Origin: Physocladia obscura
Lineage: Eukaryota > Chytridiomycota > Chytridiomycetes > Chytridiales > Chytriomycetaceae
NCBI GenBank assembly: GCA_027596945.1
Contig: JADGJH010000111.1
Span: forward strand, 1-30,186
Direction: 5' to 3'
DNA length: 30,186 nt
Shown here: one piece after another, positions 8,727 through 20,079 of the stretch
Layout of the letters: every line of letters starts with the position of its first letter
Numbering within the stretch: position 1 is the stretch's first letter
Notes under the pieces: model-generated
The model's database searches: none
What the model was told of the DNA's origin: nothing
The model's input: the letters and a program-made list of their open reading frames with translations, nothing else
Position numbers and translations under genes: made by a program

Positions 8727-11700
8727 TCATGACAAGTCCATCTGATTGTTTTGAGACTTTCCAGCAGGCTGCGCATCGACTTCAGCAGAAACACTATTCA
8801 CAACTTCTGCCAACGCATATCCAGGCGCATTAATTTCACGCCAGAATTCATCAAAAACAGGTGACGATCCTCCTCCAACCGCAGAACCATTACCACCGTC
8901 ACTCACAGACGATGTCGATGCAAGAAGCGCTTTGGCAACAACTACAATTGCACGGATTCCAGATCTCACAAGTTCATTCACTTTTTCAATTTCCTGCTTA
9001 ACAGCATTCGCTTTTGGGACCGCAAGAATAGCTTCTTTAAGCGCTGGCACCATTCCATCAAGACGTGAAACAACTGCAGCTGGCGAAAGTGCAGCCACTC
9101 GTTGGAGAATCATGTGGTTCATCATCTTGATTTCTTGAGCAGCATCACCAAGTCCAGCTGTCACTCTGTCAAGAAAAGCAAAAATTTCGATTTTGGCGAG
9201 ACATCGCTCCAGAAGCGTGTACATGCATTCAAAAGCAGACTGTACAAAAATTCAGCAATTTTGCACGTAAATAATAAATATCCTACCTTTCTGGCATCTA
9301 AACCGTCATCTACTTTATGCTTGAATGGACCCATGACAACAGTGTGAATCAGTTCTTCTTTGACAAAAGTTTCGGCATATAAAAGTGGAAGTAATTCGCC
9401 CAGAGAATCGGCAATCAAATAAGGCTTATTGTGTGCAGCAGAGTTCAACGTTGCCAAAGCAATATGACGAACATTCTACAAGCAAAAAAACAGGTTTATA
9501 AAGTTAAACAAAATCACAAAGCAAAAAGTTCGCAAACCAAATCAGCATCCGTAAGCAATCTTAAAAACTGCAAAATAACTCGACTTAGAGCCTCATCAAA
9601 CGATACACTCGAAGCTGTGCTGACGTCTGTAAAAGTATATCTGATCGCCATGACAACTGTTGCTCGAACTGCGCTCGAAGAAGAATGTAAACCCTTGACA
9701 AGCTCTGATAAATATGTTTCTGAATTTGAAACAGAGAGCTTTCCGAGGCACTCAGCAATTACAGTTCGCGTTCCTTCTTCCTTAGCTTGTTCGGTACTTT
9801 CAAACAATAATGTCCAGAGATCTTTTGCAAATGGCGTGAGCGCGACTGCAGAAATAGAAACGGCCGAGTTCGTAGTCGCTGCAGAAGAAGATCTTGCGAT
9901 GACTTCTTTGAGGGCAACAAGAACGGTATAGCGGCGCTTTCCGCCCTCACGCAAGTTTTGAATTATAATCGGCATGTAATGGTCCAAATTTCCTGAAGCA
10001 ACATTTCCAAGGGCAAATGCGGCAGCGTGCTTAATTTCTTCAGACGGAGACGAAAAAAGAGCCAAAAGATGATCGTGGAGAGTCGGGTAGTTCAAAGACA
10101 AGTCGCTGAAATAATCTGTAAATTTCTTTTTTAGACCGCATTTTAAAAGCTTACATGCGTCGTCCAACAGCTCCAATTACGTTCAAAGATAAGTATGTAA
10201 TATTCTCCGTCGCAGAGGCATTTTGAATAGTGGAAACATATTTGTCAATAGAAGTTTTAGCGTGCACTTCGACAATCAATGCAGCAATGGACTGGGCAAC
10301 TGGACGATATGACTTTAAAGAAAAATATTTCAAAAAATTGTAACCAACAAAAATAATTGCAATACAAACCAACTTAGATGCAGGCCCATTAACACCAGAA
10401 ACAGAATTTGTCAGCAATTCTGACATTTCTGCAAACACAGTAACTCCACCAATCCTCGCCAAAACACTCCAAAACTCGGTCAATGATTCTAAACCAGCGC
10501 TTCCAACTGCAACAACGTGCGGCGAGCTGACAGAAACAAGTACAACATTGTTTGCAACAGAAGTTTTAGCTACATGAAGAGCAGCTTGCTTCACATCACT
10601 TTTTTCGATCGATAAAATAACATTAACAAGATCAATAGCCAACGGAAAAATATTCATATCAGCTTCCAAAATCACTGGTTGAACCTCATTCAATGTTGAA
10701 GTTACAGTTGCTGGAGAAAGGTTCTTCCCAAATTTAGTAAACAGTGCTGCAAGTGTCGAGAGAGTTGCCAAACGAAGTTGCCGGTTTGATTTTCGCAAGA
10801 AAGAGCCCAATTCGGCAATTATAGTCGAGTCAAGAATTGTAGATATGTCCAAAACCCCAGAATCGGCAATGCAAAGTGGAGAGTCGCAAATGGTTTTGAG
10901 CGCACGAACTGTTGTGAGACGTGTCAATTCGTTGTGAAGGCGTTCCGTGACGAGTGGCCACACAATTGACTTAATTTGGTCGGCTGGCAAAAAGTCACTC
11001 GCTTGTGCCAAAAGAGTTCCAAGAGCAGAAATTGAACGCTCTTTAACCTCAATATCCAAGTCAGCAACTTTTACTCGGTTTAAAACAGCAGTATATATTT
11101 CGAGAATGTAATCAGTAGCTTTTGGAGTTTTAGGTGGAAGTGGAGTAATTTCCATTGCTCCTAAACTTGCAGACGCAGTTGGAATCGGTCGAAGTGCTTT
11201 AACAAGCTCCACAGAGACAAGTAGAGCATCTGACGTAACTTTATAGAACTTTCCATTGATTGAAGCAACAATTGGAGAAACTAATTTGGCAAAGTACTTT
11301 GCGAAAATTTCAGGCTTGTGCGAAGCCAAAGCAATCTTCAGGAAATCCAAAACTTCAATTTTCAAATTCAGATTGTTGATGGGTTTTGGACCAGACTTTG
11401 AAAGTCCAATTGTTCCAGTTGCTAATGAGGCCTCAATAGATGCTACAAAAAGGCCAAAATTATCGTCCAAGCCGCCATGTAAAACAGAAGCAAGTTCCTT
11501 CAAAAGAACAAATCCAAACTGCCTTGTTTGAACTGATTTTCCATTCAGTTCTTTTGCAAGATTCTTGCTCAATCGAGTAACCAGATTTCGAAGCAACAAA
11601 ATTGGGCTAAAAATTATTAATAAATTTAAAAAGTAGGAATCAATTTGGCAAAACTCACCCTGCGTTTTTAAGTCTTGTTCCAGAAGAGGTTGCTCCAACT

Positions 11701-13455
11701 TGCTTCAGAAGAGCAATAAATGTGGACAATATCTCAACTCTGACAGACTCTTCGCGTTCCTTAAATCGCTTGATTAAAGCAGGCGCAATCTCGTCAAAGA
11801 AGGACAAAATAAGCTCAACACGAGTGGAAATAATGGATGACAATGTTTTCACTGAAGCCCGCCGAACTTTCCATGAGACGTCTTCATCATCAGAATATCC
11901 TTCCCTGATTTAAGATCAAAATACAATTCAAGATAATATGATGACAAACTAACTCATCATCTTCATCATCTCCATCGCCATCTTCGTCCATGTTTTCATC
12001 TTCGTCGTTTTCATCGTTGTCATCTTCTTCGTCAGAATCGTAACTGTAATTTGGATCCTTTCTTCATTTTTAGATCAAACTAAAAAGCATAAAAAATAAA
12101 CAAGAAAAAAAAACCAATAAAAAAAACAGCAGTCTCACATGTTTCATATATTCAAGAGAAAGAGCTGAAATGGCTTCAATGTGTCCCGTAACTTCCGTTG
12201 GACATCTCAAGATAAAAGATTCAAAAGTCTATGAAATAAAAAGGCTTGAAACAGGGCTGGAAGATGATTTAAAAGGAGTGACCCGACCTGAAAGCACGCT
12301 TCTCTTAGTTCATCATCCTCAAATAAGATGTAACGAGTCAAAAGGGGTACAAATGTATCAATGTACTTTCCAAAACGACGCGAGCTGAATCGCCTGTTAT
12401 AACCAGAAAATATTAGTCAAAACCAAAATTTAAGCAAAAAACATCAAACTTACGCTAGGACACCAACACATCCAACAAATGTTTTCAAACGGTCAAAGTC
12501 TTCGGCCCCTTCCTTTTCTCCCATTTCTGTCACAGACTTGCGAATCAGCGTATCAAAGAGGTCATCAGTTGTGTGAACAACCAAATTTCCAAAAACTGCG
12601 ATTGTTCGCTTGCGGATTGCAGGACGAGGATTACTCAAGTATGGGAACAAAACATCTTGAATTTGACGAATTGGCGGCACAGGAGAAAGTTTCACCCCAT
12701 CTGTGGGTGTATCATTAAGTGTATTTCCAAAGCGAACGATTACGTCAGAGAGAATGTCAATTGTGTCCAGTTGAACTGCATCTACATTCTAAGAATCACA
12801 ACAATAAACAAATATTATACCACTACAATAGTTGAAAGAAGAAAAAGATAGCTTACCGATAGGAATCCAATCAACTTTGACACAAGCTTCTTGATCATGG
12901 ACTTGGTGGCATTTGAATGGGTTGGAATCTCTAGAATAACTGTCTTGAGTCCGATAGCCGCGATGTCCTTCAAAACATCATTCTTTTGGATCAACATATC
13001 ACACAATCGATCTACTATTTCTTGGATATTCTGATCGCGTGACTTTCTAACAAGTGGAGCAAGGCTTCGCAAAAATTAAATAAAAAGACCAACTAAACAT
13101 AAAAAAATGAAAAAAAGCAGGGATCAGCATTACTCACGTTTTAACAGCCAGGTTTTGGACTTCTCCATTTTTATCATCCAATGCTTTGATTATGGCCGCA
13201 ACAATCTTTCGCTCCGTAGCATCGTCGAAAACAGTATCTTTCTGCAACTCATTGGAAAGATCTGACATTGCCATGAAGCGAAAATCGGAATCTGCATTAT
13301 TGAGCTGTTGATTTATAGAAGATTAGTCCGCAACAATAAAGGCAGTTTGACCAAACACTCTGCTGCGCGGCTTATGCGCGCCATTCTGTGCCAATTATGA
13401 AAATGCACCGAGTATTAACCTTCTCCAGCAACGGCGCGATTGTGTAAGCAGACAT
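8727..13455 (-). CDS. CAND1: CAND1, cullin-associated NEDD8-dissociated protein (TIP120)
   Basis: HEAT-repeat exchange factor that binds un-neddylated cullin-RBX1 and swaps SCF substrate receptors. Thirteen exons (minus): 13455-13420, 13304-13138, 13064-12857, 12788-12454, 12393-12288, 12228-12139, 12057-11954, 11904-11659, 11606-10370, 10312-10155, 10105-9538, 9475-9287 and 9239-8727; 1318 residues, slightly longer than animal CAND1 (about 1230). Landmarks in order: [69 protein letters not shown] (the acidic loop), [70 protein letters not shown] and the ending QMDLS. Phases close at every junction. Intron 10313-10369 is 57 nt and has no in-frame stop. The start ATG is 54 bp from a plus-strand gene start. 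Confidence 0.96.
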
Positions 13456-13509
13456 GGTGTGTTTGTTTTTTCACAATGAATCTCAAGGTTTTATTTCTTT
13501 CGAAAAAAG
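13456..13509. promoter_or_regulatory. 54-bp divergent spacer between CAND1 and the Dabb gene
   Basis: Only 54 bp separate the two start codons, so any shared promoter overlaps both 5' ends. An upstream ATG at 13476 opens an out-of-frame reading that runs across the Dabb start to 13673, which could lower Dabb translation if it is in the mRNA. No TATA box is evident. Confidence 0.5.
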
Positions 13510-13863
13510 ATGCCAGTCCTACACACAGTCGCATTCAAACTAGTTGCAGCAACAGCGACGCAAATCACAGCTGCGCAAACTTCTCTCGCTGCGTTATCAG
13601 AAATTCCCGGATGCCGCTGGGTTCGGTTTGGAGAAACTTTCACCACCGAACGTGCCAGGTTCCGTTGAAATGACCTATTTACTGAATCATTATGAACTCT
13701 TGGTATTTTCAGGGGCTATACGCATCAGCTCGTTGCCGAATTCGAAAGTAGAGAGGCGTTGCAAATTTACGCAACTCATCCAGCTCATCTTGCCTTCATT
13801 ACTACCCATCTGAAGCCTTTGTTTGATTTGTCGTCGACACTTGCGCTTGATATTGACTTCTGA
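13510..13863 (+). CDS. Small Dabb (stress-responsive alpha/beta barrel) domain protein
   Basis: Exons 13510-13658 and 13713-13863 give 99 residues. The intron (54 nt) uses AG|GTTCCG and TTTTCAG and contains an in-frame stop, so it must be removed. The protein is one Dabb domain: MPVLHTVAFKL strand, a helix with SLAALSEIPGC, the GETFTTERARGYTHQLVAEF core, ESREALQIYATHPAHLAFI and a C-terminal LDIDF. Dabb proteins are ferredoxin-like dimers found in stress proteins and in polyketide cyclases; the reaction here cannot be told. The domain is usually about 100 residues, so this is complete. An AATAAA follows the stop by one base. Its start is 54 bp from the CAND1 start on the other strand. Confidence 0.85.
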
Positions 13864-13864
13864 A

Positions 13865-13870
13865 AATAAA
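13865..13870 (+). terminator. AATAAA directly after the Dabb stop codon
   Basis: The signal starts one base after the stop (13861-13863), predicting a very short 3' UTR before the ABC transporter start at 13982. Confidence 0.45.
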
Positions 13871-13981
13871 GTTCCATCAAATTCATAAAAAATGGGAGAA
13901 CGATGATCTGCCTCGCATGACACATTTTTTAATCAAAGAACAAAAGATCTTCAAAATTCAATTTTGCTAATAATCACTCAA

Positions 13982-16900
13982 ATGGCAGATTTCATTGTCG
14001 CCAATGGCAACAAGGAACGAAGCATCAATGATAGCTCGTATTCCAACATCAAAGGATTCGGCGCAATTTTTCCCATTAACATTCAGGCCAAAGATATTGG
14101 GGTGTCGGTTGCAAGCAAAGATATCAAAAACAGCGAAAACGGAAGGCGGCAGATTCTGCAAAACATATCGCTACAAGTTCCTGCTGGAAAACTTATGGCA
14201 ATCATGGTTCGATTGTCTTTGAACCTTTTTCGTGTGCATATTACCGAATGCTCCCATTACAACAGGGAGGCTCTGGCAGTGGAAAAACGACTCTGCTAAA
14301 TACTCTCGCAGGGAGAACCGTTGGCTCTGCAACTGGGCAAATTCTATTCAATGGCGAAAATCCAAAAAAATTCCACAATAGCGGCATGGTGGCTTATGTG
14401 CAGCAACAGGACAATTTGCTGCCATTTATAACCGTCAGAGAAACGCTACGCTATGCTGCACGCCTCAGACTTCCTCGGTCAATGCATTTAACTGAAAAGT
14501 ATGACCTTGTTGAGGACGTTATTTTAGAACTTGGTTTGAAAGAGTGCGCCAACACCCTGGTTGGCGATGATTGGCGTAAGGGTATATCAGGAGGAGAAAA
14601 GCGTCGAGTATCGTAAGTTCATGAAAAATTTTTCAAAAAATTAATCGAACTAATATAAGATTAAAGTGTTGGTGTCCAGTTACTGATGAATCCATCACTT
14701 ATATTTTTGGACGAACCTACAACAGGACTTGACGCTTTTTCGGCGCGCTCGTTGATTGAAACGCTTGTGCACCTTGCACATAAATCAAACCGTACGATTA
14801 TTTTGAGTGTGCATCAACCGCGATCAGACATATTCGCCTCATTTGATCAGATTGCTCTTCTTACTCGAGGCGGTCGCTTGGCTTATTGCGGATCTCCCAG
14901 TGGCAGCGTGGCATTTTTAGAGAGTGTTGGATACCCGCTTGTTGGTGAAATGAATGGCGCTGATTTCATCATAGACACTGTCGCAATTGATGATCGGAGC
15001 GAAGAAGCTGAGATTGAAAGCAAACAGAAAGTCGATAGAATTGTCGGTGCCTGGAAAGCTGTCCTTTCTGAGTCAGGACTTGAGCGCTCGGTCTCTGTTA
15101 ACTCCGTCAAAAAATCTGGAATTTTGACCAACGAATCTATTACATTTTCCCGTAAAATTCAAGGAGCAGGATTTTTTGAACAAGTCTCAGTTCTTACAGG
15201 CAGAATGCTTGTTAATACTTGGGAGGATCGCCTGACTTTGTGGGGCTCTGTTTTAGAGATGATTCTGATGGGTTTAGTTATTGGTGCTATTTTCTGGAGA
15301 CCTGATCAAAGTCCCACGGGGATGTACAATCGAAAGAGTGCGCTTTACACTGTCTGTGCCATGCAAAATTATCTGGAACTAATGTTCATGATTTACAAGC
15401 TTGCTCAAGAGTGAGTATTTTTTGTGTCTTTTGTTATGTATTATTAACTTTAAAACAGAATGAAAGTTTTTGATCGAGAGCGAAGTGATAAAATGTACAG
15501 CGTTTCAGCGTACATGATTTCTTGGATATCAGTCAATTTCACTATTTACGGTGTATTGACAGTTATTTTCTCACTTTTGGTGGTGTGTGCTTTCCCTATA
15601 TATTTTTTTAACCTTACCTTTAAGTTAAACACGTGCTTTTTTTAGTATTTTATGGTGGATCTTAGAACAGATAACTTAGCATACCATTTTGGCATCTTTG
15701 TTCTGGATTCGATTATGCAGCAATGGATCACTATGGCATTAGCTTTCTTGTGTATTTCGTTTTCCAGAGATTTTGCTTCTGCAGCTTTGATTGCAAGTGA
15801 GTTTGTGTATTATTTTTTGTAGATTTAAATCGAAATGTTTCTGTCAGATTCTGTGTTTACTTTCCTGTCGTTGTCATCTGGATTTTTCATCCCCGAGACT
15901 TCTATTCCGGTTTATATCCGCTGGATTCAATACATCTCATATGTAACATACGGAAATCGTCTTTTCATCTCAAACGAGTTTGAAAACCACATTTTTGCGT
16001 GTCCAGGCTTGCCTGCTGGTTATCCAGCGTGCGATGGAAACTCAGTTATTACTGCAACTGGTTTCACAGCTGGCGCTTCGGTTCCAATTGCGGGTCTTTT
16101 TGGACTTCTTATTTTAAAATTGCTAGTTCCGCTCTTTGTTCTCACATTTTTTCCAGCCCAAATCTTTCGACAAGGAGGTGCTGTAAAAGACAAGAAAGAA
16201 AAGAAAAAGATTCCTCCAGAGTCCATTATTCAAGTTGACATACAGTCAAAGCCTCCAAAAATTGTTGTTGAATTGAAAGATCTCGCCTTGCAGTTTCAAG
16301 TCAAGAAAGGATTCAGAACTGGTTCCACGGCTATGCAATCTAAACAAATTTTAAAACCCGTGAATGCAGAATTTCCCCCGGGCCAATTGACTGCAATTCT
16401 TGGTGCTTCTGGCGCTGGAAAAAGTACGCTTTTACACCTTTTGCATGCACGTAGTGTCGACCTGCCATCAAACATAACATCTGTCAAAACCGGAACAATT
16501 TTGCATAACGGCGCCGAATTCGACAAGGAAAAGATCAATGCTTGTACTGCCAGTGTACGTCAAGACGATTCACATTTACTTCCGGCTCTGACTGCGCGCG
16601 AGACACTTCGATATGCTGCAATGCTCAGGTTACCAAACACTTGGCCGAAGGAGCGCAAAATCAGGAGAGCTGAAGAAGTTTTGCTTGAGCTTGGACTTAA
16701 AGATTGTGCAAACACGATTGTTGGAGGAGAAGGTGTGAAAGGGCTTTCTGGTGGTGAGAAACGACGTTTGTCTGTTGGTTTGGCAATGCTAATGGATCCT
16801 GCGATCTTGCTGCTTGACGAACCAACCTCAGTGAGTTGAACTCCACACTCTCCTGTCTTGAGTTAATTGTTCTTTTTTATTAAGGGACTCGACGCGTCTT

Positions 16901-18295
16901 CAGCGCGCAATATGATGATGACACTTCAAAAGATCGCAGCAGATGGCCGCACTGTGATTTGCACAGTGCATCAGCCAAGATCAGATATTTTCCCACTTTT
17001 TGATCGCATTTTACTGCTTGCCCGCGGTGGTCGTGTCGTGTTTCAAGGCCCTGGTTCTGCCCTTGTTCCTCACTTTGCATCTTTGAACCACCATCTTCCT
17101 TTCTTGACTAATCCAGCTGATTTTGCCCTTGATTTGTCGTCTGTTGATCTCAGGAGTGAAATAGCCGAGACTCAAACCCGCGCACGCGTAGATGCATTGG
17201 TAGCGTATTGGAATAGTAGATCGGATGGCGTTGGGGAGTCTAGCTCATCAACATTGGAGCTCTTGTCTGGTGAAGAAACAGGAGCAAAAGTTTTGGCATT
17301 GTCAAGTTCGAAGCGATTGTCTGTATTTGGAGCATTACCGTTGATGATTTCAAGAAGTTGGCTCAACTTGCGTCGACAACCAAATTTGATGGCCGCACGA
17401 ATTATGAATCAGATTGCCCTTGGTGTAATCTTTGGGCTTTACTTTACTAAGCTTGGAAATGACCAAGCTGGCGTCACAAGCAGAATCGGCTTGCTGGTAA
17501 AAAAAATCTCTTTTTAATTTTAATTAATCTTGTAATATTATCAGCAACAATGTGGTGCAATACAATTCATTGGTATGTTGAATTGTATGTCGGTGTTTCC
17601 ACAGGAATTACTATTATTTCGTTTCGAGCATCAGGATGGAACTACTGCTGTTGAGTCTTTCTTTATGACATACACTATCAATGAACTGCCATTTGGTTAG
17701 ATCATGCATTTTATGATTCAAATATCCTGGACTGACATTAAAATACTCGGACAGAATTTGTTGGGGCTGTCGTTTACGCCATTTTGAACACGTATGTGAT
17801 GGGGCTTCAAATGAATCCTGGTTGGATGGTGCTCGTGAGCTGGTCGTACGTTTTTGTCGGCGAATCAATTGGAATGGCTTTCTGTACCATATTTTCGAAG
17901 CCTGGTTTTACAGTTCAGCTGATGAGTGCACTTATCAGCGTTTTTAACCAGTGTCAAGGTTTTCTGAGGTGAGTTCGAATACAAATTTAAAAAATGGTGA
18001 TCTAAATATTACAGTTTTCAGCGTTAATTTGATTTCATTTCTTAATGTTTTTAATTACATTTCTGTTCTACGCTATGGGGCCCGTCTTCTCGGAATAAAC
18101 GAGTTTGATTCTTCACGTGTTTACACCTGCTCTGTTGGTGCAGTTTGTCAATTTCAAAATGGAACGCAAGTCACGACATTTTTGGGATTTGCGACAAGTG
18201 ACCGAGATCAGATGCTCAACATTATTGGCCTTTTGCTTGCCATGTTTTTATATCGTGTGATTGCCTATGGAGTCATGAAACGTGCTTTGCCATGA
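13982..18295 (+). CDS. Full-size ABCG transporter, (NBD-TMD)x2, YOL075C type
   Basis: Membrane ATPase of the White/ABCG group with two half-transporters in the order NBD-TMD-NBD-TMD; 1274 residues, close to yeast YOL075C. Exons: 13982-14206, 14266-14612, 14667-15410, 15459-15582, 15646-15796, 15848-16830, 16885-17496, 17545-17695, 17755-17968 and 18022-18295. NBD1: Walker A GGSGSGKT (76-83), signature ISGGEKRR (182-189), Walker B LIFLDEP (202-208), HQPRSD. NBD2: Walker A GASGAGKST (716-724), signature LSGGEKRR (830-837), Walker B ILLLDEP (850-856), HQPRSD. All ATPase motifs look intact in both halves, unlike Dikarya PDR pumps where one site is degenerate. Each TMD shows about six hydrophobic segments and the late extracellular loop carries Cys pairs (FACPGLPAGYPAC). 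Substrate unknown; lipid export is one possibility. The last intron has two acceptors (ACAG and TTTTCAG); only the distal one keeps the frame. Confidence 0.94.
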
Positions 18296-18302
18296 TATTA
18301 AC

Positions 18303-18331
18303 AATAAATACTTTTTGAAAAAATGTTTATT
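18303..18331. terminator. Facing poly(A) signals of the convergent ABCG and LSC2 genes
   Basis: AATAAA at 18303-18308 (plus, 7 bases after the transporter stop) and TTTATT at 18326-18331 (AATAAA on the minus strand, about 40 bases after the LSC2 stop) face each other within a 76-bp gap. Cleavage 10-30 nt after each signal would make the two 3' ends overlap. Confidence 0.55.
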
Positions 18332-18371
18332 CATGAGGTTCTGAGTCTGTTTTGATTCTATTGTCTTTTTT

Positions 18372-19930
18372 TCAAATTGGAAGTTCAAAGTTCACTTGGA
18401 CACCTGCTTTTCTCCCCAGCTCAACAATTTTGCTCATCTGGACAGCTTTAGATGCAGCTGCATCCAAGTCATCGATTGAGATGATGCGAAGACCAGAGTC
18501 GGCAATCAGTTTTTTGGCAGCATCAACTTCTGTTCCTTGCAGACGCACAATAAGTGGAAGGGTGAGCCCGAGCTGGTTAACAGCCTCAATAATTCCGGCA
18601 GCGATAACATCGCAGCGCATAATTCCACCAAATATGTTGACAAGGATTGCAGAAACCTGATTGCAAAAAAAGAAAAATTAAACAGAAGGTGAAAGAAAAA
18701 GATTAAAAATCGCTACTTACACGTGGGTCAGAGCTAATAATTTTGAAAGCTTCAGCAACTTGTTGCGCATTTGCACCACCTCCAACATCCAAAAAGTTGG
18801 CGGGGTCACCACCGTTCAGCTTAATAATATCCATTGTGGCCATGGCCAAACCAGCACCATTGACTAATAGTAATGATAAAAAGCCGAAGAGACCGAAGAA
18901 ATCAATAATAAACTATAAGTGTCCATATTTTTCGCATACCAAGGCAGCCAATAGTTCCGTCCAGACCAATGTAGTTAAGATTCCATTTAGCAGCGGCAAC
19001 TTCACGCGCATCTTCTTGAGTAGTGTCACGAAGGTTGAAAATATCGGTCTGACGAAATTCAGCATTGTCATCAAATCCAAACTTTGCGTCCATGCAAACA
19101 ACTGGTAAAAATACAATTGGTAAGCAATTTATAATTGTAAAGAAAAAATATACATACCGTCACCACTAGCAATCTCAGCCAAGGGGTTAATCTCAATCAT
19201 TGTGGCATCCTTCTCAATAAAAATCTTGTACAGGTTCTTGAAAGTTTCAGCAGCTTGGTCAACCGCCTTGCCAGTGAAACCTACCTTTTCAGCAATATAA
19301 CGTGCATCATTATCGCCCAATCCATTTTTAATATCGACTGCCACGGTGACAATAGCCTCAGGATTTTCAGCAGCAACATCTTCAATATTCATGCCGCCTT
19401 GTGAGGAAGCAATAATGACAGGACCCTTTGTTGCACGGTCCATGACAATAGCAAAGTAAAACTCGCGACGCACATAGAGGCGCTCAACGACATAAACGGC
19501 ATTGCAAATACGACCGGCGGCACCAGTCTGCTTAGTGATGAGCTTATGGTGCAGCATCTTTTCAGCAAACATCTTTGCTTCAGTGGGACTTATGAAAAAA
19601 GGGAAGGCATGAGTTGATGAGACAAAAAATATTTATAACTAACGAGTAAACCATCCGCACACCGCCTTTCAGGCCGGAGTCGAACGTGCCCTTTCCACGA
19701 CCGCCTGCAAGCACCTGCGCCTTGACAACAAGATTATCGGTGCCCAAGCCGTGCGCAATGCTTTCCGCTTGCTCGGGTGTTGTTGCTGCAGATCCGCGTG
19801 GCGTTTTGATGCCGTACTGGCCGAGTAATCCCATCGATAAATGCTCGTGGATCGACAAACTGCGTGTTTGCATCTGCGTACGAGCTACTGTTCGCGTTGC
19901 CACTCGCGCTTTTGACGTCAACCGGAACAT
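18372..19930 (-). CDS. LSC2: Succinyl-CoA ligase beta subunit, mitochondrial
   Basis: TCA-cycle enzyme subunit that, with the alpha subunit, makes ATP or GTP from succinyl-CoA. Exons (minus): 19930-19644, 19588-19158, 19101-18940, 18863-18721 and 18656-18372; 435 residues, near yeast LSC2 (427). The N-terminus ([20 protein letters not shown]) is Arg-rich without acids, typical of a mitochondrial presequence, ending near [11 protein letters not shown]-grasp landmarks: [69 protein letters not shown] (split by an intron), [26 protein letters not shown] and the ending NFELPI. The pattern suits the ADP-forming mitochondrial type. All four introns are GT-AG with conserved neighbours joined in frame. 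A mitochondrial, not hydrogenosomal, setting is assumed. Confidence 0.96.
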
Positions 19931-20079
19931 TTTGAAGTTGTTTTTTTCTTTCCATCGTCAAACCAATCAAGAGAAATTTACTCCAAAACAGCTACAAGAG
20001 AAAGCAACAATACAAGAAAAAGAAAGAAAAAAATTGGAGCAGTAACAATAAACAAAACTTCTAAGATGTCAATTTTCAA

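Noticed and set aside
13440..13673. Plus-strand 77-codon frame beginning near the CAND1 start
   Set aside because: It overlaps the Dabb exon in the wrong frame. The Dabb reading has clear domain similarity, so this is at most an upstream ORF.
14205..14220. GGTTCGATT, resembling a tRNA T-loop
   Set aside because: It lies in transporter intron 1; no acceptor stem, anticodon arm or D-loop can be built around it.
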